From Streptococcus sp. NPS 308 (GTDB lineage: Bacteria; Bacillota; Bacilli; Lactobacillales; Streptococcaceae), in the NCBI RefSeq assembly GCF_002355895.1, contig NZ_AP017652.1:529001-593000 (forward strand): 64,000 nucleotides of DNA, in the 5' to 3' direction. Within the stretch, counting starts at the first letter, position 1; each line of letters opens with the position of its first letter. A program made the position numbers and the translations under genes. The notes beneath the pieces were generated by a model. It was given only the letters and a program-made list of their open reading frames with translations, was not told the DNA's origin and made no database searches. This document shows positions 34,488 through 43,168 of the stretch, piece by piece.

Positions 34488-37184
34488 ATGTCAAAAGAAC
34501 AAAAACGCCAAGCGTTTTATACTCAAAGTCCCGAAGAAGTCTTGAAGTCGGTTGAAGCAACTGAGCAAGGCCTTTCGTCAAGCGAAGCGCAGAAACGCCT
34601 AGCTGAATATGGGCGCAATGAACTCGAAGAGGGTGAGAAAAAATCTCTCTTGGTTAAATTCATTGAACAGTTTAAGGATTTGATGATTATTATTTTGGTT
34701 GCTGCAGCCATCTTGTCTGTCATAACTTCTGGTGGGGAAGATATTGCAGATGCCATCATTATTCTAGCCGTTGTTATCATCAACGCAGCCTTTGGTGTTT
34801 ACCAAGAAGGAAAAGCAGAAGAAGCCATCGAAGCCCTCAAATCGATGTCTAGTCCAGCTGCGCGCGTTCTTCGTGATGGGCATATGGCTGAGATTGATTC
34901 CAAAGAATTGGTACCAGGAGATATCGTTGCCCTTGAAGCAGGTGACGTGGTACCAGCGGACCTACGTTTGCTAGAAGCTAATTCTCTTAAAATCGAAGAA
35001 GCAGCCCTAACAGGTGAGTCTGTTCCAGTCGAAAAAGACTTGACCGTCGAGCTCTCTGCAGATGCCGGTATTGGTGACCGTGTCAATATGGCCTTCCAAA
35101 ACTCAAATGTGACTTATGGTCGTGGTCTTGGTGTTGTTGTCAATACAGGTATGTACACGGAAGTTGGTCATATCGCTGGCATGCTCCAAGATGCGGATGA
35201 GACGGATACACCACTCAAACAAAACTTGAACAACCTTTCTAAGGTCTTGACCTATGCAATTTTGGTCATTGCGCTTGTTACTTTTGTAGTCGGAGTCTTC
35301 ATTCAAGGTAAAAATCCACTTGGTGAGTTGATGACCTCTGTTGCGCTTGCTGTTGCAGCCATCCCAGAAGGACTTCCTGCTATCGTGACCATCGTTCTTG
35401 CCCTTGGTACTCAAGTTTTGGCAAAACGAAACTCTATCGTTCGTAAGTTGCCAGCAGTAGAAACACTTGGTTCAACTGAAATCATCGCTTCTGATAAGAC
35501 TGGTACGCTTACCATGAACAAGATGACAGTCGAAAAAGTCTTCTATGATGCAGTCTTACATGACTCTGCTGATGACATTGAACTAGGTCTTGAAATGCCT
35601 CTTCTTCGTTCTGTTGTTTTGGCTAATGATACTAAGATTGATGCAGAAGGAAACCTGATCGGGGATCCAACGGAAACAGCCTTCATCCAGTATGCCTTGG
35701 ATAAGGGCTATGATGTTAAAGGATTTTTAGAGAAATATCCTCGTGTAGCTGAGTTACCGTTTGACTCAGATCGTAAGCTCATGTCAACAGTTCACCCATT
35801 ACCAGATGGGAAATTCCTCGTAGCAGTCAAAGGGGCTCCAGATCAACTCTTGAAACGTTGTGTTGCTCGTGATAAAGCTGGCGATGTCGCTCCGATTGAT
35901 AATCAAGTCAATGACTTAATTCACACAAATAACTCTGAAATGGCTCACCAAGCCTTGCGTGTCCTTGCGGGTGCTTATAAGATTATTGATAGCATTCCAG
36001 AAAACTTGACTTCTGAAGAACTGGAAAACAACTTGATCTTTACTGGATTGATTGGGATGATTGACCCTGAGCGTGCCGAAGCAGCTGAAGCAGTTCGTGT
36101 CGCTAAGGAAGCGGGAATTCGTCCAATCATGATCACGGGTGATCACCAAGATACAGCGGAAGCCATTGCCAAACGTTTGGGGATCATTGATGAAAATGAC
36201 TCGGAAGACCATGTTTTGACTGGTGCTGAGCTCAACGAACTTTCTGATGAAGAATTTGAAAAAGTAGTTGGTCAATACTCTGTTTATGCGCGTGTATCTC
36301 CAGAGCACAAGGTTCGTATCGTGAAAGCTTGGCAAAAACAAGGTAAGGTCGTTGCCATGACAGGTGATGGTGTGAATGATGCACCAGCTCTGAAAACAGC
36401 CGATATTGGTATCGGTATGGGAATCACTGGTACTGAGGTTTCTAAGGGTGCATCTGACATGATTCTTGCGGATGATAACTTTGCGACTATTATCGTCGCA
36501 GTTGAAGAAGGACGTAAGGTCTTCTCAAACATTCAAAAGACTATTCAATATCTTCTTTCTGCCAATACAGCTGAAGTTTTGACCATCTTCTTAGCGACCC
36601 TCTTTGGATGGGATGTTTTGCAACCAGTTCATCTTTTGTGGATCAACTTGGTAACCGATACCTTCCCAGCTATTGCTCTTGGTGTTGAACCTGCTGAGCC
36701 AGGTGTTATGACCCACAAACCACGTGGACGTAAGTCAAGCTTCTTCTCAGGTGGGGTCTTGAGTTCTATCATCTATCAAGGTGTACTCCAAGGGGCACTG
36801 GTCTTGACCGTTTATGGCCTTGCTCTTGCCTATCCAGTCCATGTAGGAGACAACCAAGCTATTCACGCAGATGCCCTTACAATGGCCTTTGCAACACTCG
36901 GTTTGATTCAGCTCTTCCATGCCTACAATGTTAAGTCTGTTTACCAATCCATCTTGACAGTTGGACCATTCAAGTCTAAGACCTTCAACTGGTCAATCTT
37001 GGTATCCTTCATTCTTCTTATGGCAACCATCGTTGTAGAACCGCTTGAAGGTATCTTCCACGTAACCAAACTAGACTTATCACAATGGGCTATTGTTCTA
37101 GCTGGAAGCTTCTCAATGATACTTATCGTCGAAATCGTCAAGTTTGTTCAACGTAAACTTGGTCTTGATAAGAACGCGATTTAA
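34488..37184 (+). CDS. mgtA: P-type ATPase MgtA (CaxP), Mn2+/Ca2+ exporter
   Basis: An 898-residue P2-type cation pump. TGES lies near 182-185, PEGLPAIVTIVLALG (M4) near 304-318, DKTGTLT near 344-350 (Asp phosphorylation), KGAP near 452 and TGDGVND near 625-631. The PEGL motif in M4 matches calcium/manganese pumps. ATG 34488 is chosen because AAGGAGGAGAC precedes it; a longer frame upstream overlaps the riboswitch terminator. In pneumococcus this gene is known as CaxP or MgtA and is controlled by the Mn riboswitch. Cooperation with MntE is inferred. Confidence 0.93.
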   Translation: MSKEQKRQAFYTQSPEEVLKSVEATEQGLSSSEAQKRLAEYGRNELEEGEKKSLLVKFIEQFKDLMIIILVAAAILSVITSGGEDIADAIIILAVVIINAAFGVYQEGKAEEAIEALKSMSSPAARVLRDGHMAEIDSKELVPGDIVALEAGDVVPADLRLLEANSLKIEEAALTGESVPVEKDLTVELSADAGIGDRVNMAFQNSNVTYGRGLGVVVNTGMYTEVGHIAGMLQDADETDTPLKQNLNNLSKVLTYAILVIALVTFVVGVFIQGKNPLGELMTSVALAVAAIPEGLPAIVTIVLALGTQVLAKRNSIVRKLPAVETLGSTEIIASDKTGTLTMNKMTVEKVFYDAVLHDSADDIELGLEMPLLRSVVLANDTKIDAEGNLIGDPTETAFIQYALDKGYDVKGFLEKYPRVAELPFDSDRKLMSTVHPLPDGKFLVAVKGAPDQLLKRCVARDKAGDVAPIDNQVNDLIHTNNSEMAHQALRVLAGAYKIIDSIPENLTSEELENNLIFTGLIGMIDPERAEAAEAVRVAKEAGIRPIMITGDHQDTAEAIAKRLGIIDENDSEDHVLTGAELNELSDEEFEKVVGQYSVYARVSPEHKVRIVKAWQKQGKVVAMTGDGVNDAPALKTADIGIGMGITGTEVSKGASDMILADDNFATIIVAVEEGRKVFSNIQKTIQYLLSANTAEVLTIFLATLFGWDVLQPVHLLWINLVTDTFPAIALGVEPAEPGVMTHKPRGRKSSFFSGGVLSSIIYQGVLQGALVLTVYGLALAYPVHVGDNQAIHADALTMAFATLGLIQLFHAYNVKSVYQSILTVGPFKSKTFNWSILVSFILLMATIVVEPLEGIFHVTKLDLSQWAIVLAGSFSMILIVEIVKFVQRKLGLDKNAI

Positions 37185-37188
37185 AAAG

Positions 37189-37216
37189 AAAGTCATCTTC
37201 GGATGGCTTTTTTTGC
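37189..37216 (+). terminator. Terminator of mgtA
   Basis: AAAGTCATC pairs with GATGGCTTT (one wobble, 4-base loop), then seven Ts in total. Confidence 0.86.
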
Positions 37217-37251
37217 ATTTGAGGGAAAGGACTAGAAGTTGCCCCCTTTTG

Positions 37252-37260
37252 TGCTATAAT
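37252..37260 (+). promoter_or_regulatory. Extended -10 promoter of the deformylase-like gene
   Basis: TGC-TATAAT 28 bases before ATG. The upstream -35 is poor. Confidence 0.6.
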
Positions 37261-37288
37261 AAAGTAAAGTTGTAAGGAGCGTAAGAGA

Positions 37289-37699
37289 ATGGAAAAGAGA
37301 ATTGTCCGAGATGTCTTATTCTTGTCGCAGGTCTCGAAACCTGCAAGTCAGGAAGACCTTTATCTGGCTAAGGATTTGCAGGATACCCTGCTGGCTAATC
37401 GCGAGACCTGTGTCGGTCTGGCGGCTAATATGATTGGGGTGCAGAAGCGCGTGATTATCTTTAATCTTGGTCTAGTTCCCATGGTTATGTTTAACCCCAT
37501 TCTCCTTTCCTATAAAGGACCTTATGAGACAGAGGAAGGTTGTTTGTCTTTGACTGGGGTTAGAACGACGACTCGTTATGAAACGATTACGGTTTCCTAT
37601 CGCGATAGCAAGTGGCAGGAACAGACTATTACACTGACAGGTTTTCCAGCTCAGATCTGCCAACATGAACTGGATCATTTGGAAGGACGGATTATTTAG
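37289..37699 (+). CDS. Peptide deformylase-like protein with altered motif 1
   Basis: A 136-residue member of the deformylase family, shorter than active enzymes (about 165-200). Motif 2 EGCLS (83-87, Cys85) and motif 3 HELDH (126-130) carry all three metal ligands and the catalytic Glu. But motif 1, normally GxGLAAPQ, reads VGLAANM (42-48): the oxyanion Gln is Met. Pneumococcus carries a second deformylase gene here that is not the essential one. It may be inactive, or act on other substrates such as actylated peptides. AAGGAGCG precedes ATG. Confidence 0.85.
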   Translation: MEKRIVRDVLFLSQVSKPASQEDLYLAKDLQDTLLANRETCVGLAANMIGVQKRVIIFNLGLVPMVMFNPILLSYKGPYETEEGCLSLTGVRTTTRYETITVSYRDSKWQEQTITLTGFPAQICQHELDHLEGRII

Positions 37700-37710
37700 G
37701 AGGAAGTCAA

Positions 37711-39306
37711 ATGAAACGTATACTCTTTGAACTTGTTTTTATCGCAACGACCTGGTATATCTTTTTGCCTCCCTTCAATCTTACTAGCTGGGAATTCATC
37801 TTCTTTCTCTGTGGGCATCTGGTGGTGACGGGGATTTTGTTTAGTTTCCGCAAGGATTCCAATATCATCAAAACGGTTCATGTACGTCATGGCAAGGCTG
37901 CCAAAGATCTCAATCTAGAAGGATTCCTTTTTACCAAACTTAGTAGAGGATTGTTGCTGGCTGCAGGCCTTATCTTTGCCCTTGCTGGTCTGGTTAGCTT
38001 AGTGACATCAAGCTTTTTCCAAGCAAAAAACTATGCTCATGTAGTTTCTATCACAGAAAAAGACTTTAAAAATTTTCCTAAGAGTGATACCAGTAAGGTT
38101 CCAATCTTGGATCGGAGCACTGCAGAAAAAATTGGTGACCGTTATCTGGGCTCTCTGACAGATAAGGTATCCCAGTACGTAGCAGCAGACACCTATACCC
38201 AGCTGACGGTTGATGGCAAACCCTATCGAGTTACACCCTTGGAGTATGCCGATCCCATCAAATGGTTCAACAATCAAGCCAAGGGAATTGGCGAGTATAT
38301 CAAGGTTGATATGGTGACAGGGAATGCGGAATTGGTAGATTTAAAAACACCGATGAAGTATTCGGACTCCGAGTATTTTAACCGTGATGTCAAACGTCAT
38401 CTTCGGATCAAGTACCCAACCAAGATTTTTAAAACCCCGTCCTTTGAGGTGGATGATGAAGGAAATCCTTTCTATGTAGCAACCGTTTATCAAAAACAGT
38501 TTGGTCTAGGAGTACCTCGCCCTTCATCTGTTATTATCTTGGACGCTACTAATGGAGAAACCAAGGAATACAGCTTGGATGAAGTGCCAGAATGGGTGGA
38601 TCGTGTTTATCCAGCAGAAGAAACCATCGAACAAATCAACTACAACGGCAAGTATAAAGACGGTTTCTGGAATGCCTTGATTTCCAAGAAAAATGTTACC
38701 CAAACGACAGAGGGCTATAACTATCTTTCTATCGGAAATGACATTTATCTCTACACGGGTGTGACTTCAGCAAATGCTGACGAAAGTAATCTAGGATTTA
38801 TCCTTGAAAATATGCGCACTGGTGAAATCACCAAGTACAATCTAGCATCTGCAACCGAAGAATCTGCCCGTGCTTCAGCTGAAGGAGCCGTTCAGGAGAA
38901 GGCCTACAAGGCTACTTTCCCTATCCTTGTTAATCTCAATGACAAACCACTCTACATCATGGGCTTGAAGGACAATGCAGGCTTGGTCAAGGAGTATGCA
39001 TTGGTTGATGCAGTAGAGTACCAAAACGTCATCGTAGCAGCTACGGTAGATGAACTCCTCAGTAAATATGCCAATAAAAACGACCTCGAGCTGGATAATG
39101 AAACGGTAGAAAACATTAAGGGAATCGTCTCAGACCTTAAATCAGCTGTCATCAAGGGTGACACCGTCTACTTCTTTAAAGTTGATGGCAAAATCTACAG
39201 GGTCAAGGCCTCAGTATCAGACGACCTTCCTTACCTTGAAAATGGCCAATCCTTCGAAGGTCAAGTTGGAAAAGATAATTACCTCAAAACCTTTAAAGTG
39301 CAGTAA
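37711..39306 (+). CDS. Large membrane-anchored protein of unknown function
   Basis: A 531-residue protein with N-terminal hydrophobic segments (about 5-22, 30-47 and 69-97) and a long extracytoplasmic domain (about 105-531). The domain contains a repeated organisation: DGKPYRVTPLEYADPIKWFNN, then GNPFYVATVYQK, DKPLYIMGLKD and DGKIYRVKAS, suggestive of several related beta-rich modules. No enzyme motif is visible. GGAGGAAGTCAA precedes ATG, 11 bases after the deformylase-like gene, so the two are co-transcribed. I did not recognise a named family. Confidence 0.75.
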   Translation: MKRILFELVFIATTWYIFLPPFNLTSWEFIFFLCGHLVVTGILFSFRKDSNIIKTVHVRHGKAAKDLNLEGFLFTKLSRGLLLAAGLIFALAGLVSLVTSSFFQAKNYAHVVSITEKDFKNFPKSDTSKVPILDRSTAEKIGDRYLGSLTDKVSQYVAADTYTQLTVDGKPYRVTPLEYADPIKWFNNQAKGIGEYIKVDMVTGNAELVDLKTPMKYSDSEYFNRDVKRHLRIKYPTKIFKTPSFEVDDEGNPFYVATVYQKQFGLGVPRPSSVIILDATNGETKEYSLDEVPEWVDRVYPAEETIEQINYNGKYKDGFWNALISKKNVTQTTEGYNYLSIGNDIYLYTGVTSANADESNLGFILENMRTGEITKYNLASATEESARASAEGAVQEKAYKATFPILVNLNDKPLYIMGLKDNAGLVKEYALVDAVEYQNVIVAATVDELLSKYANKNDLELDNETVENIKGIVSDLKSAVIKGDTVYFFKVDGKIYRVKASVSDDLPYLENGQSFEGQVGKDNYLKTFKVQ

Positions 39307-39312
39307 ATAAAG

Positions 39313-39338
39313 AAACCTCGGTATAAACCGAGGTTTTT
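39313..39338 (+). terminator. Terminator after the large membrane protein gene
   Basis: A perfect 9-bp stem, AACCTCGGT (39314-39322) / ACCGAGGTT (39327-39335), then five Ts. Confidence 0.9.
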
Positions 39339-39350
39339 CAGATGAAATTC

Positions 39351-39379
39351 TTGGTCGTGATTGAAAAATATGCTACACT
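39351..39379 (+). promoter_or_regulatory. Promoter of yaaA, leaderless geometry
   Basis: TTGGTC (39351-39356), 17-base spacer, extended -10 TGC-TACACT (39371-39379). Six bases (AACAAT) then lead to ATG 39386, with no ribosome binding site. Confidence 0.72.
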
Positions 39380-39385
39380 AACAAT

Positions 39386-40114
39386 ATGAAAATTTTAATC
39401 CCAACAGCAAAAGAAATGAACACAGACCATCCTTGTATCCAAGCGTTCCCCTTGAGGGAAGAAAGTCAGGCAGTCCTTGAGGAGCTAGCTCGCTACTCAG
39501 CTAGTGAATTAGAGACCTTTTATAAAGTATCCGCCGAGAAAGCAGAGGAAGAGTACGCTCATATTCAAGCTCTAAAAGATTACAGAGCTAAGAACTATCC
39601 AGCCTTGAAACTTTTTGATGGTCTTATGTATCGTCACATCAAACGAGATGGTTTAACCGAGGCTGAACAAACCTATCTTGAAAATCATGTTTTAATTACA
39701 TCAGCTTTTTATGGCGTAGTTCCTGCCCTATCTCCCATGGCTCCTCACCGTTTGGACTTCTTGATGAAGTTAAAAGTGGCTGGAAAAACCCTAAAGACTC
39801 ATTGGAAATCAGCCTACGATGAAGCTTTGAGGGGTGAAGAAGTCATTTTTTCTCTCTTGTCATCAGAGTTTGAAACCGTATTTTCTAAGGAAATCAGAGA
39901 AAAGATGGTGACCTTCAAATTTATGGAGGACAAGGCTGGGCAGTTGAAAATCCACTCAACCATTTCTAAGAAAGCGCGTGGGGCCTTTTTGACCGCCTTG
40001 ATAGAAGGACAAGTTCAAACAGTCGAACAAGCTCGTAAGCTCAGTTTCGCCGGTTTTGACTATCGACCTGATTTATCCAGTGACTTAGAACTCGTCTTTG
40101 TGAAACAAGCATAA
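39386..40114 (+). CDS. yaaA: Peroxide stress protein YaaA (UPF0246/DUF328)
   Basis: A 242-residue protein of the YaaA family. It starts MKILIPTAKEMN and has LFDGLMYRHIKRDGLT near 76-91, FYGVVPALSPMAPHRLDF near 112-129, then SKKARGAFLTALI near 201-213. In E. coli YaaA binds DNA and limits free iron during peroxide stress. No ribosome binding site lies before ATG; the promoter -10 ends six bases away, so the mRNA would be leaderless. It is monocistronic. Confidence 0.9.
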   Translation: MKILIPTAKEMNTDHPCIQAFPLREESQAVLEELARYSASELETFYKVSAEKAEEEYAHIQALKDYRAKNYPALKLFDGLMYRHIKRDGLTEAEQTYLENHVLITSAFYGVVPALSPMAPHRLDFLMKLKVAGKTLKTHWKSAYDEALRGEEVIFSLLSSEFETVFSKEIREKMVTFKFMEDKAGQLKIHSTISKKARGAFLTALIEGQVQTVEQARKLSFAGFDYRPDLSSDLELVFVKQA

Positions 40115-40138
40115 AACCAGCTCATTCGAGCTGGTTTT
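40113..40138 (+). terminator. Bidirectional terminator between yaaA and the flavin reductase gene
   Basis: A perfect 9-bp stem, AACCAGCTC (40115-40123) / GAGCTGGTT (40128-40136), with Ts on both strands. Confidence 0.88.
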
Positions 40139-40145
40139 TGCTTGA

Positions 40146-40694
40146 TTAGTTGATGGCTGCAAGAAGGTCGTCCGCTTGTTTGGCAAGTGATGAAGCAGTT
40201 GCTTCTTCTAACACCAATTTTCCGTCTGCCCAAGCAGAGTCATTGACACGTGCAGCAGTGAAATCACCAACGACTAGTGTACGGATAAATGGCAAGAGAT
40301 CTTTGTAAATAGCGAAGAGTTGATCGTGACCTGCATTGGCTACAGATGATACTGTGACAAACTTGTCTTGGAGGGCAGAAGCGCTACGTGTATCAGACAA
40401 GTCAAGAGCACGAGATAGCCAGTCAAGCAAGTTCTTCACTGTTCCAGGGATAGAGAAGTTGTAGACTGGAGAGAAGATCCAGATAGCATCGGCAGCAAGG
40501 ACAGCTTCGCGAGCAGCAGCTACGGCTGGATGGGTTGGAACTTCCAAATCTTGGCTGAAGAGAGGAACAGCTGAGTAATCAAGATAGCTAACTTCCGCTT
40601 TTCCGGCAAGTGCTTTTTCAGCTTCGAGGGCCATTTGGTGGTTGAAAGAACCTTGGCGAAGTGAACCGACGATAAATAATACTTTTTTAGACAT
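40146..40694 (-). CDS. NADPH-dependent FMN reductase family oxidoreductase
   Basis: A 182-residue flavodoxin-fold protein. FIVGSLRQGSFNHQMA (6-21) is the FMN phosphate loop and IWIFSPVYNFSIPGTVKNLLDWLSR (about 73-97) is the family signature. Members reduce flavins, quinones or azo compounds with NAD(P)H. AAAGGAGACATATC precedes ATG. A MarR regulator gene lies upstream on the same strand and may control it. Substrate unknown. Confidence 0.88.
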   Translation of the reverse strand: MSKKVLFIVGSLRQGSFNHQMALEAEKALAGKAEVSYLDYSAVPLFSQDLEVPTHPAVAAAREAVLAADAIWIFSPVYNFSIPGTVKNLLDWLSRALDLSDTRSASALQDKFVTVSSVANAGHDQLFAIYKDLLPFIRTLVVGDFTAARVNDSAWADGKLVLEEATASSLAKQADDLLAAIN

Positions 40695-40747
40695 GATATG
40701 TCTCCTTTAGTTTAAAATTCAAAGAGCGAACCCTTTTGTTACCATCT

Positions 40748-40776
40748 ATGTTACAACAAAAAATACTAATTAGCAA
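40748..40776 (-). promoter_or_regulatory. Promoter of the flavin reductase gene
   Basis: Minus strand TTGCTA (40776-40771), 17-base spacer, TAACAT (40753-40748). GTTAC repeats twice around the -10, a possible regulator contact. Confidence 0.6.
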
Positions 40777-40785
40777 TAATTTTGC

Positions 40786-41232
40786 TCACAAATTTTTAAA
40801 TTTTTTTAAAATGTGGATTAAGTCTTCCTTTTCGCTATCTTCCAAGATGCTGAGTGCTTCTACGATAGAATCGATATGGTCAGGAAGAACCTCTTCAATT
40901 TTTTTGCGTCCTGCAGGTGTTAATTTCAGGAAAAAAGAACGACGGTCTTTTGGGTCACAAGTTCTAGAAATCCATCCATCTCGAACCATATTTCGAATGA
41001 CAACAGTCATGTTTCCAGAAGTGGCCAACATTTTTTCAATCAAATCCTGAATGCGCAGTTCCCCTTTGCTATAGAGGGTTTCCAAAACTGAAAATTGAGT
41101 GGGTGTTAGTCCGTGTTCTTTAGCAGCCTTGGCTTCATAGGGTTTAAAACTTCGTATGGCCTTATTGAGGACGATAGCTGTTTTTAAGTCTAATTGATTA
41201 TCGGAAATTTTTTCTTTCAAATATTGTTTCAT
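40786..41232 (-). CDS. MarR family transcriptional regulator
   Basis: A 148-residue winged-helix protein. Helix-turn-helix LTPTQFSVLETLYSKGELRIQDLIEKMLATSGNMTVVIRNMVRDGWI spans about 42-89; the wing follows with RTCDPKDRRSFFLKLTPAGRK (about 90-110), including the conserved D-R pair. MarR proteins are dimeric repressors of detoxification or efflux genes. The flavin reductase gene 90 bases downstream is the likely target. No ribosome binding site precedes ATG; the -10 ends 6 bases away, so a leaderless mRNA is likely. Confidence 0.9.
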   Translation of the reverse strand: MKQYLKEKISDNQLDLKTAIVLNKAIRSFKPYEAKAAKEHGLTPTQFSVLETLYSKGELRIQDLIEKMLATSGNMTVVIRNMVRDGWISRTCDPKDRRSFFLKLTPAGRKKIEEVLPDHIDSIVEALSILEDSEKEDLIHILKKFKNL

Positions 41233-41238
41233 AAGGGT

Positions 41239-41267
41239 ATTCTATCAATAAATAAATAGAAATACAA
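41239..41267 (-). promoter_or_regulatory. Promoter of the marR-like gene, leaderless geometry
   Basis: Minus strand TTGTAT (41267-41262), 17-base spacer, extended -10 TGA-TAGAAT (41247-41239), then six bases to ATG at 41232. Confidence 0.78.
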
Positions 41268-41316
41268 GAGGCATGGATTTCATAGGGAAATTATCTCAGA
41301 AAGTTCCTATATTCAC

Positions 41317-41345
41317 TTGTAATAAAGGAAGAGAGATGGTAAAAT
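41317..41345 (+). promoter_or_regulatory. Promoter of the ypmB operon, leaderless geometry
   Basis: TTGTAA (41317-41322), 17-base spacer, extended -10 TGG-TAAAAT (41337-41345), then six bases (AGACGA) to GTG 41352. Confidence 0.75.
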
Positions 41346-41351
41346 AGACGA

Positions 41352-41828
41352 GTGAAACTAAGACAGAAAAAAGCAAAAAACAAGCTACTTTTACAGTATG
41401 GAATCGGTATTTCTCTGGTACTGCTAGTCATGACGACTTCCTTCCTTTATCTGATATCACTCAGCATGAAACCCTATCAAGATGCTAGGGTTGAAGGAGA
41501 AAAACTAGCCAAGCAGTATGCAGAATTGGAACAGGCAGATCAGGTTGATTTTTATAATGGACTAGAAGGTTATTATAGCGTTTTAGGACATAATAAAAAG
41601 CAAGAGGCCATTACCGTACTGATTGAAAAGAATGACCATAAGATTTATGTTTATCAGCTTGATAAGGGGATTTCTCAAGACAAGGCAGCGACGATTTCGA
41701 GGGAAAAAGGAGCTAGCGACATTGATAAGATCACCTTTGGTCGTTATCAGGACAAGCCGATTTGGGAAGTTAAGTCAGGAAACCACTACTATCTGGTCGA
41801 CTTTGAAACTGGAGCATTGATCCAATAA
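41352..41828 (+). CDS. YpmB/TseB-like membrane protein with DUF5590 domain
   Basis: A 158-residue protein starting at GTG. A basic head precedes one membrane helix (about 14-36) and an extracytoplasmic PepSY-like/DUF5590 domain (about 50-158), with EAITVLIEKNDHKIYVY and PIWEVKSGNHYYLVDFETG. In B. subtilis the homologue YpmB (TseB) affects wall elongation and sits in ypmB-aspB-asnS, the same order as here. No ribosome binding site precedes GTG, and the promoter spacing predicts leaderless translation. Confidence 0.83.
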   Translation: MKLRQKKAKNKLLLQYGIGISLVLLVMTTSFLYLISLSMKPYQDARVEGEKLAKQYAELEQADQVDFYNGLEGYYSVLGHNKKQEAITVLIEKNDHKIYVYQLDKGISQDKAATISREKGASDIDKITFGRYQDKPIWEVKSGNHYYLVDFETGALIQ

Positions 41829-41837
41829 GGAGGACAT

Positions 41838-43016
41838 ATGAAACTATCCAAACGTGTACTAGAAATGGAAGAAAGCGTCACTCTAGCCAGTGATGCAAGA
41901 GCCAAGGCATTAAAAGCTCAGGGAAAAGATGTTCTTTTCTTAACCTTGGGACAGCCTGATTTTCATACTCCTGAAAATATTCAGGATGCGGCGGTGGAAG
42001 CGATTCGTGATGGACGAGCTTCCTTTTATACAGTTGCTTCAGGTCTGCCAGACTTAAAGGCTGCGGTTAATACCTACTTTGAACGCTATTATGGCTATTC
42101 TGTAGCAACCAACGAGATTACTTTTGCTACAGGTGCTAAGTTCTCTCTCTATACCTTTTTTATGGCTGTGGTCAATCCAGGTGATGAGGTCATCATCCCT
42201 ACACCATACTGGGTCAGTTATGGGGACCAAGTCAAGATGGCAGAAGGTGTGCCGGTCTTTGTCCAAGCCAAGGAAGACAATCACTTTAAAGTAACGGTCG
42301 AGCAGCTAGAAGCGGCCCGAACAGATAAGACCAAGGTCTTGGTTCTCAATTCGCCATCGAATCCGACCGGTATGATTTACACTCGTGAGGAATTGATGGC
42401 TATCGGAAATTGGGCGGTTGAACATGATGTCCTCATCCTAGCAGATGATATCTATGGTCGCCTAGTTTATAATGGAAATGAATTTGTTCCAATTTCTAGT
42501 CTGTCAGAAGCGATTCGCAAGCAAACCATCGTGATCAACGGTGTATCTAAGGCCTATGCCATGACCGGTTGGCGGGTAGGTTATGCTGTAGGAAATCCTG
42601 AAATTATCGCTGCTATGAGCAAATTGACAGGACAAACAACCTCAAACCTAACTGCTGTATCACAATATGCTACCATTGAAGCCCTAACTGGACCACAAGA
42701 CTCTGTCGAAACCATGCGCCAAGCATTTGAGGAACGGTTGAATACCATTTATCCTCTCTTGTGCCAAGTGCCAGGATTTGAAGTAGTCAAGCCCCAAGGA
42801 GCTTTCTATCTTTTCCCAAATGTAAAAAAAGCGATGGAGATGAAGGGCTATACCGATGTGACGGACTTTACAACAGCTATTCTTGAGGAAGTCGGCCTTG
42901 CCTTGATTACAGGAGCAGGATTTGGGGCGCCAGAAAATGTTCGTCTCAGTTATGCAACTGACTTGGACACCTTGAAAGAAGCCATTCGCCGTTTGCATCA
43001 ATTTATGGAAAAATAA
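41838..43016 (+). CDS. aspB: Aspartate aminotransferase (AspB family)
   Basis: A 392-residue fold-type I PLP aminotransferase of class Ib. Substrate/PLP sites include FLTLGQPDFHTPENI (about 35-49), TYWVSYGDQV-type GDEVIIPTPYWVSYGD (about 115-130), NSPSNPTG (about 174-181), the DDIYGRLVYNG (about 206-216), the Lys in NGVSKAYAMTGWRVGY (about 234-249, Schiff base) and the C-terminal R in VRLSYA. AAGGAGGAC precedes ATG. It follows ypmB by 9 bases. Confidence 0.92.
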   Translation: MKLSKRVLEMEESVTLASDARAKALKAQGKDVLFLTLGQPDFHTPENIQDAAVEAIRDGRASFYTVASGLPDLKAAVNTYFERYYGYSVATNEITFATGAKFSLYTFFMAVVNPGDEVIIPTPYWVSYGDQVKMAEGVPVFVQAKEDNHFKVTVEQLEAARTDKTKVLVLNSPSNPTGMIYTREELMAIGNWAVEHDVLILADDIYGRLVYNGNEFVPISSLSEAIRKQTIVINGVSKAYAMTGWRVGYAVGNPEIIAAMSKLTGQTTSNLTAVSQYATIEALTGPQDSVETMRQAFEERLNTIYPLLCQVPGFEVVKPQGAFYLFPNVKKAMEMKGYTDVTDFTTAILEEVGLALITGAGFGAPENVRLSYATDLDTLKEAIRRLHQFMEK

Positions 43017-43023
43017 AACTCAG

Positions 43024-43052
43024 AATCTTCGTCATTTTGACGAAGATTTTTT
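43024..43052 (+). terminator. Terminator between aspB and asnS
   Basis: A perfect 11-bp stem, AATCTTCGTCA / TGACGAAGATT, followed by six Ts. It separates asnS from the ypmB-aspB transcript. Confidence 0.92.
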
Positions 43053-43108
43053 GTATCGAAAATCTCGCGATTTTTCTCTAGTCGAACCTAGCTATCGCAG
43101 TCTATTTA

Positions 43109-43117
43109 TGGTAAAAT
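43109..43117 (+). promoter_or_regulatory. Extended -10 promoter of asnS
   Basis: TGG-TAAAAT 51 bases before ATG, with no T-box features in the short leader. Confidence 0.62.
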
Positions 43118-43168
43118 AATGAGTAATGACGTCTTCGGACAAGTTAAACGAAAAAAGGAAGATAGATT

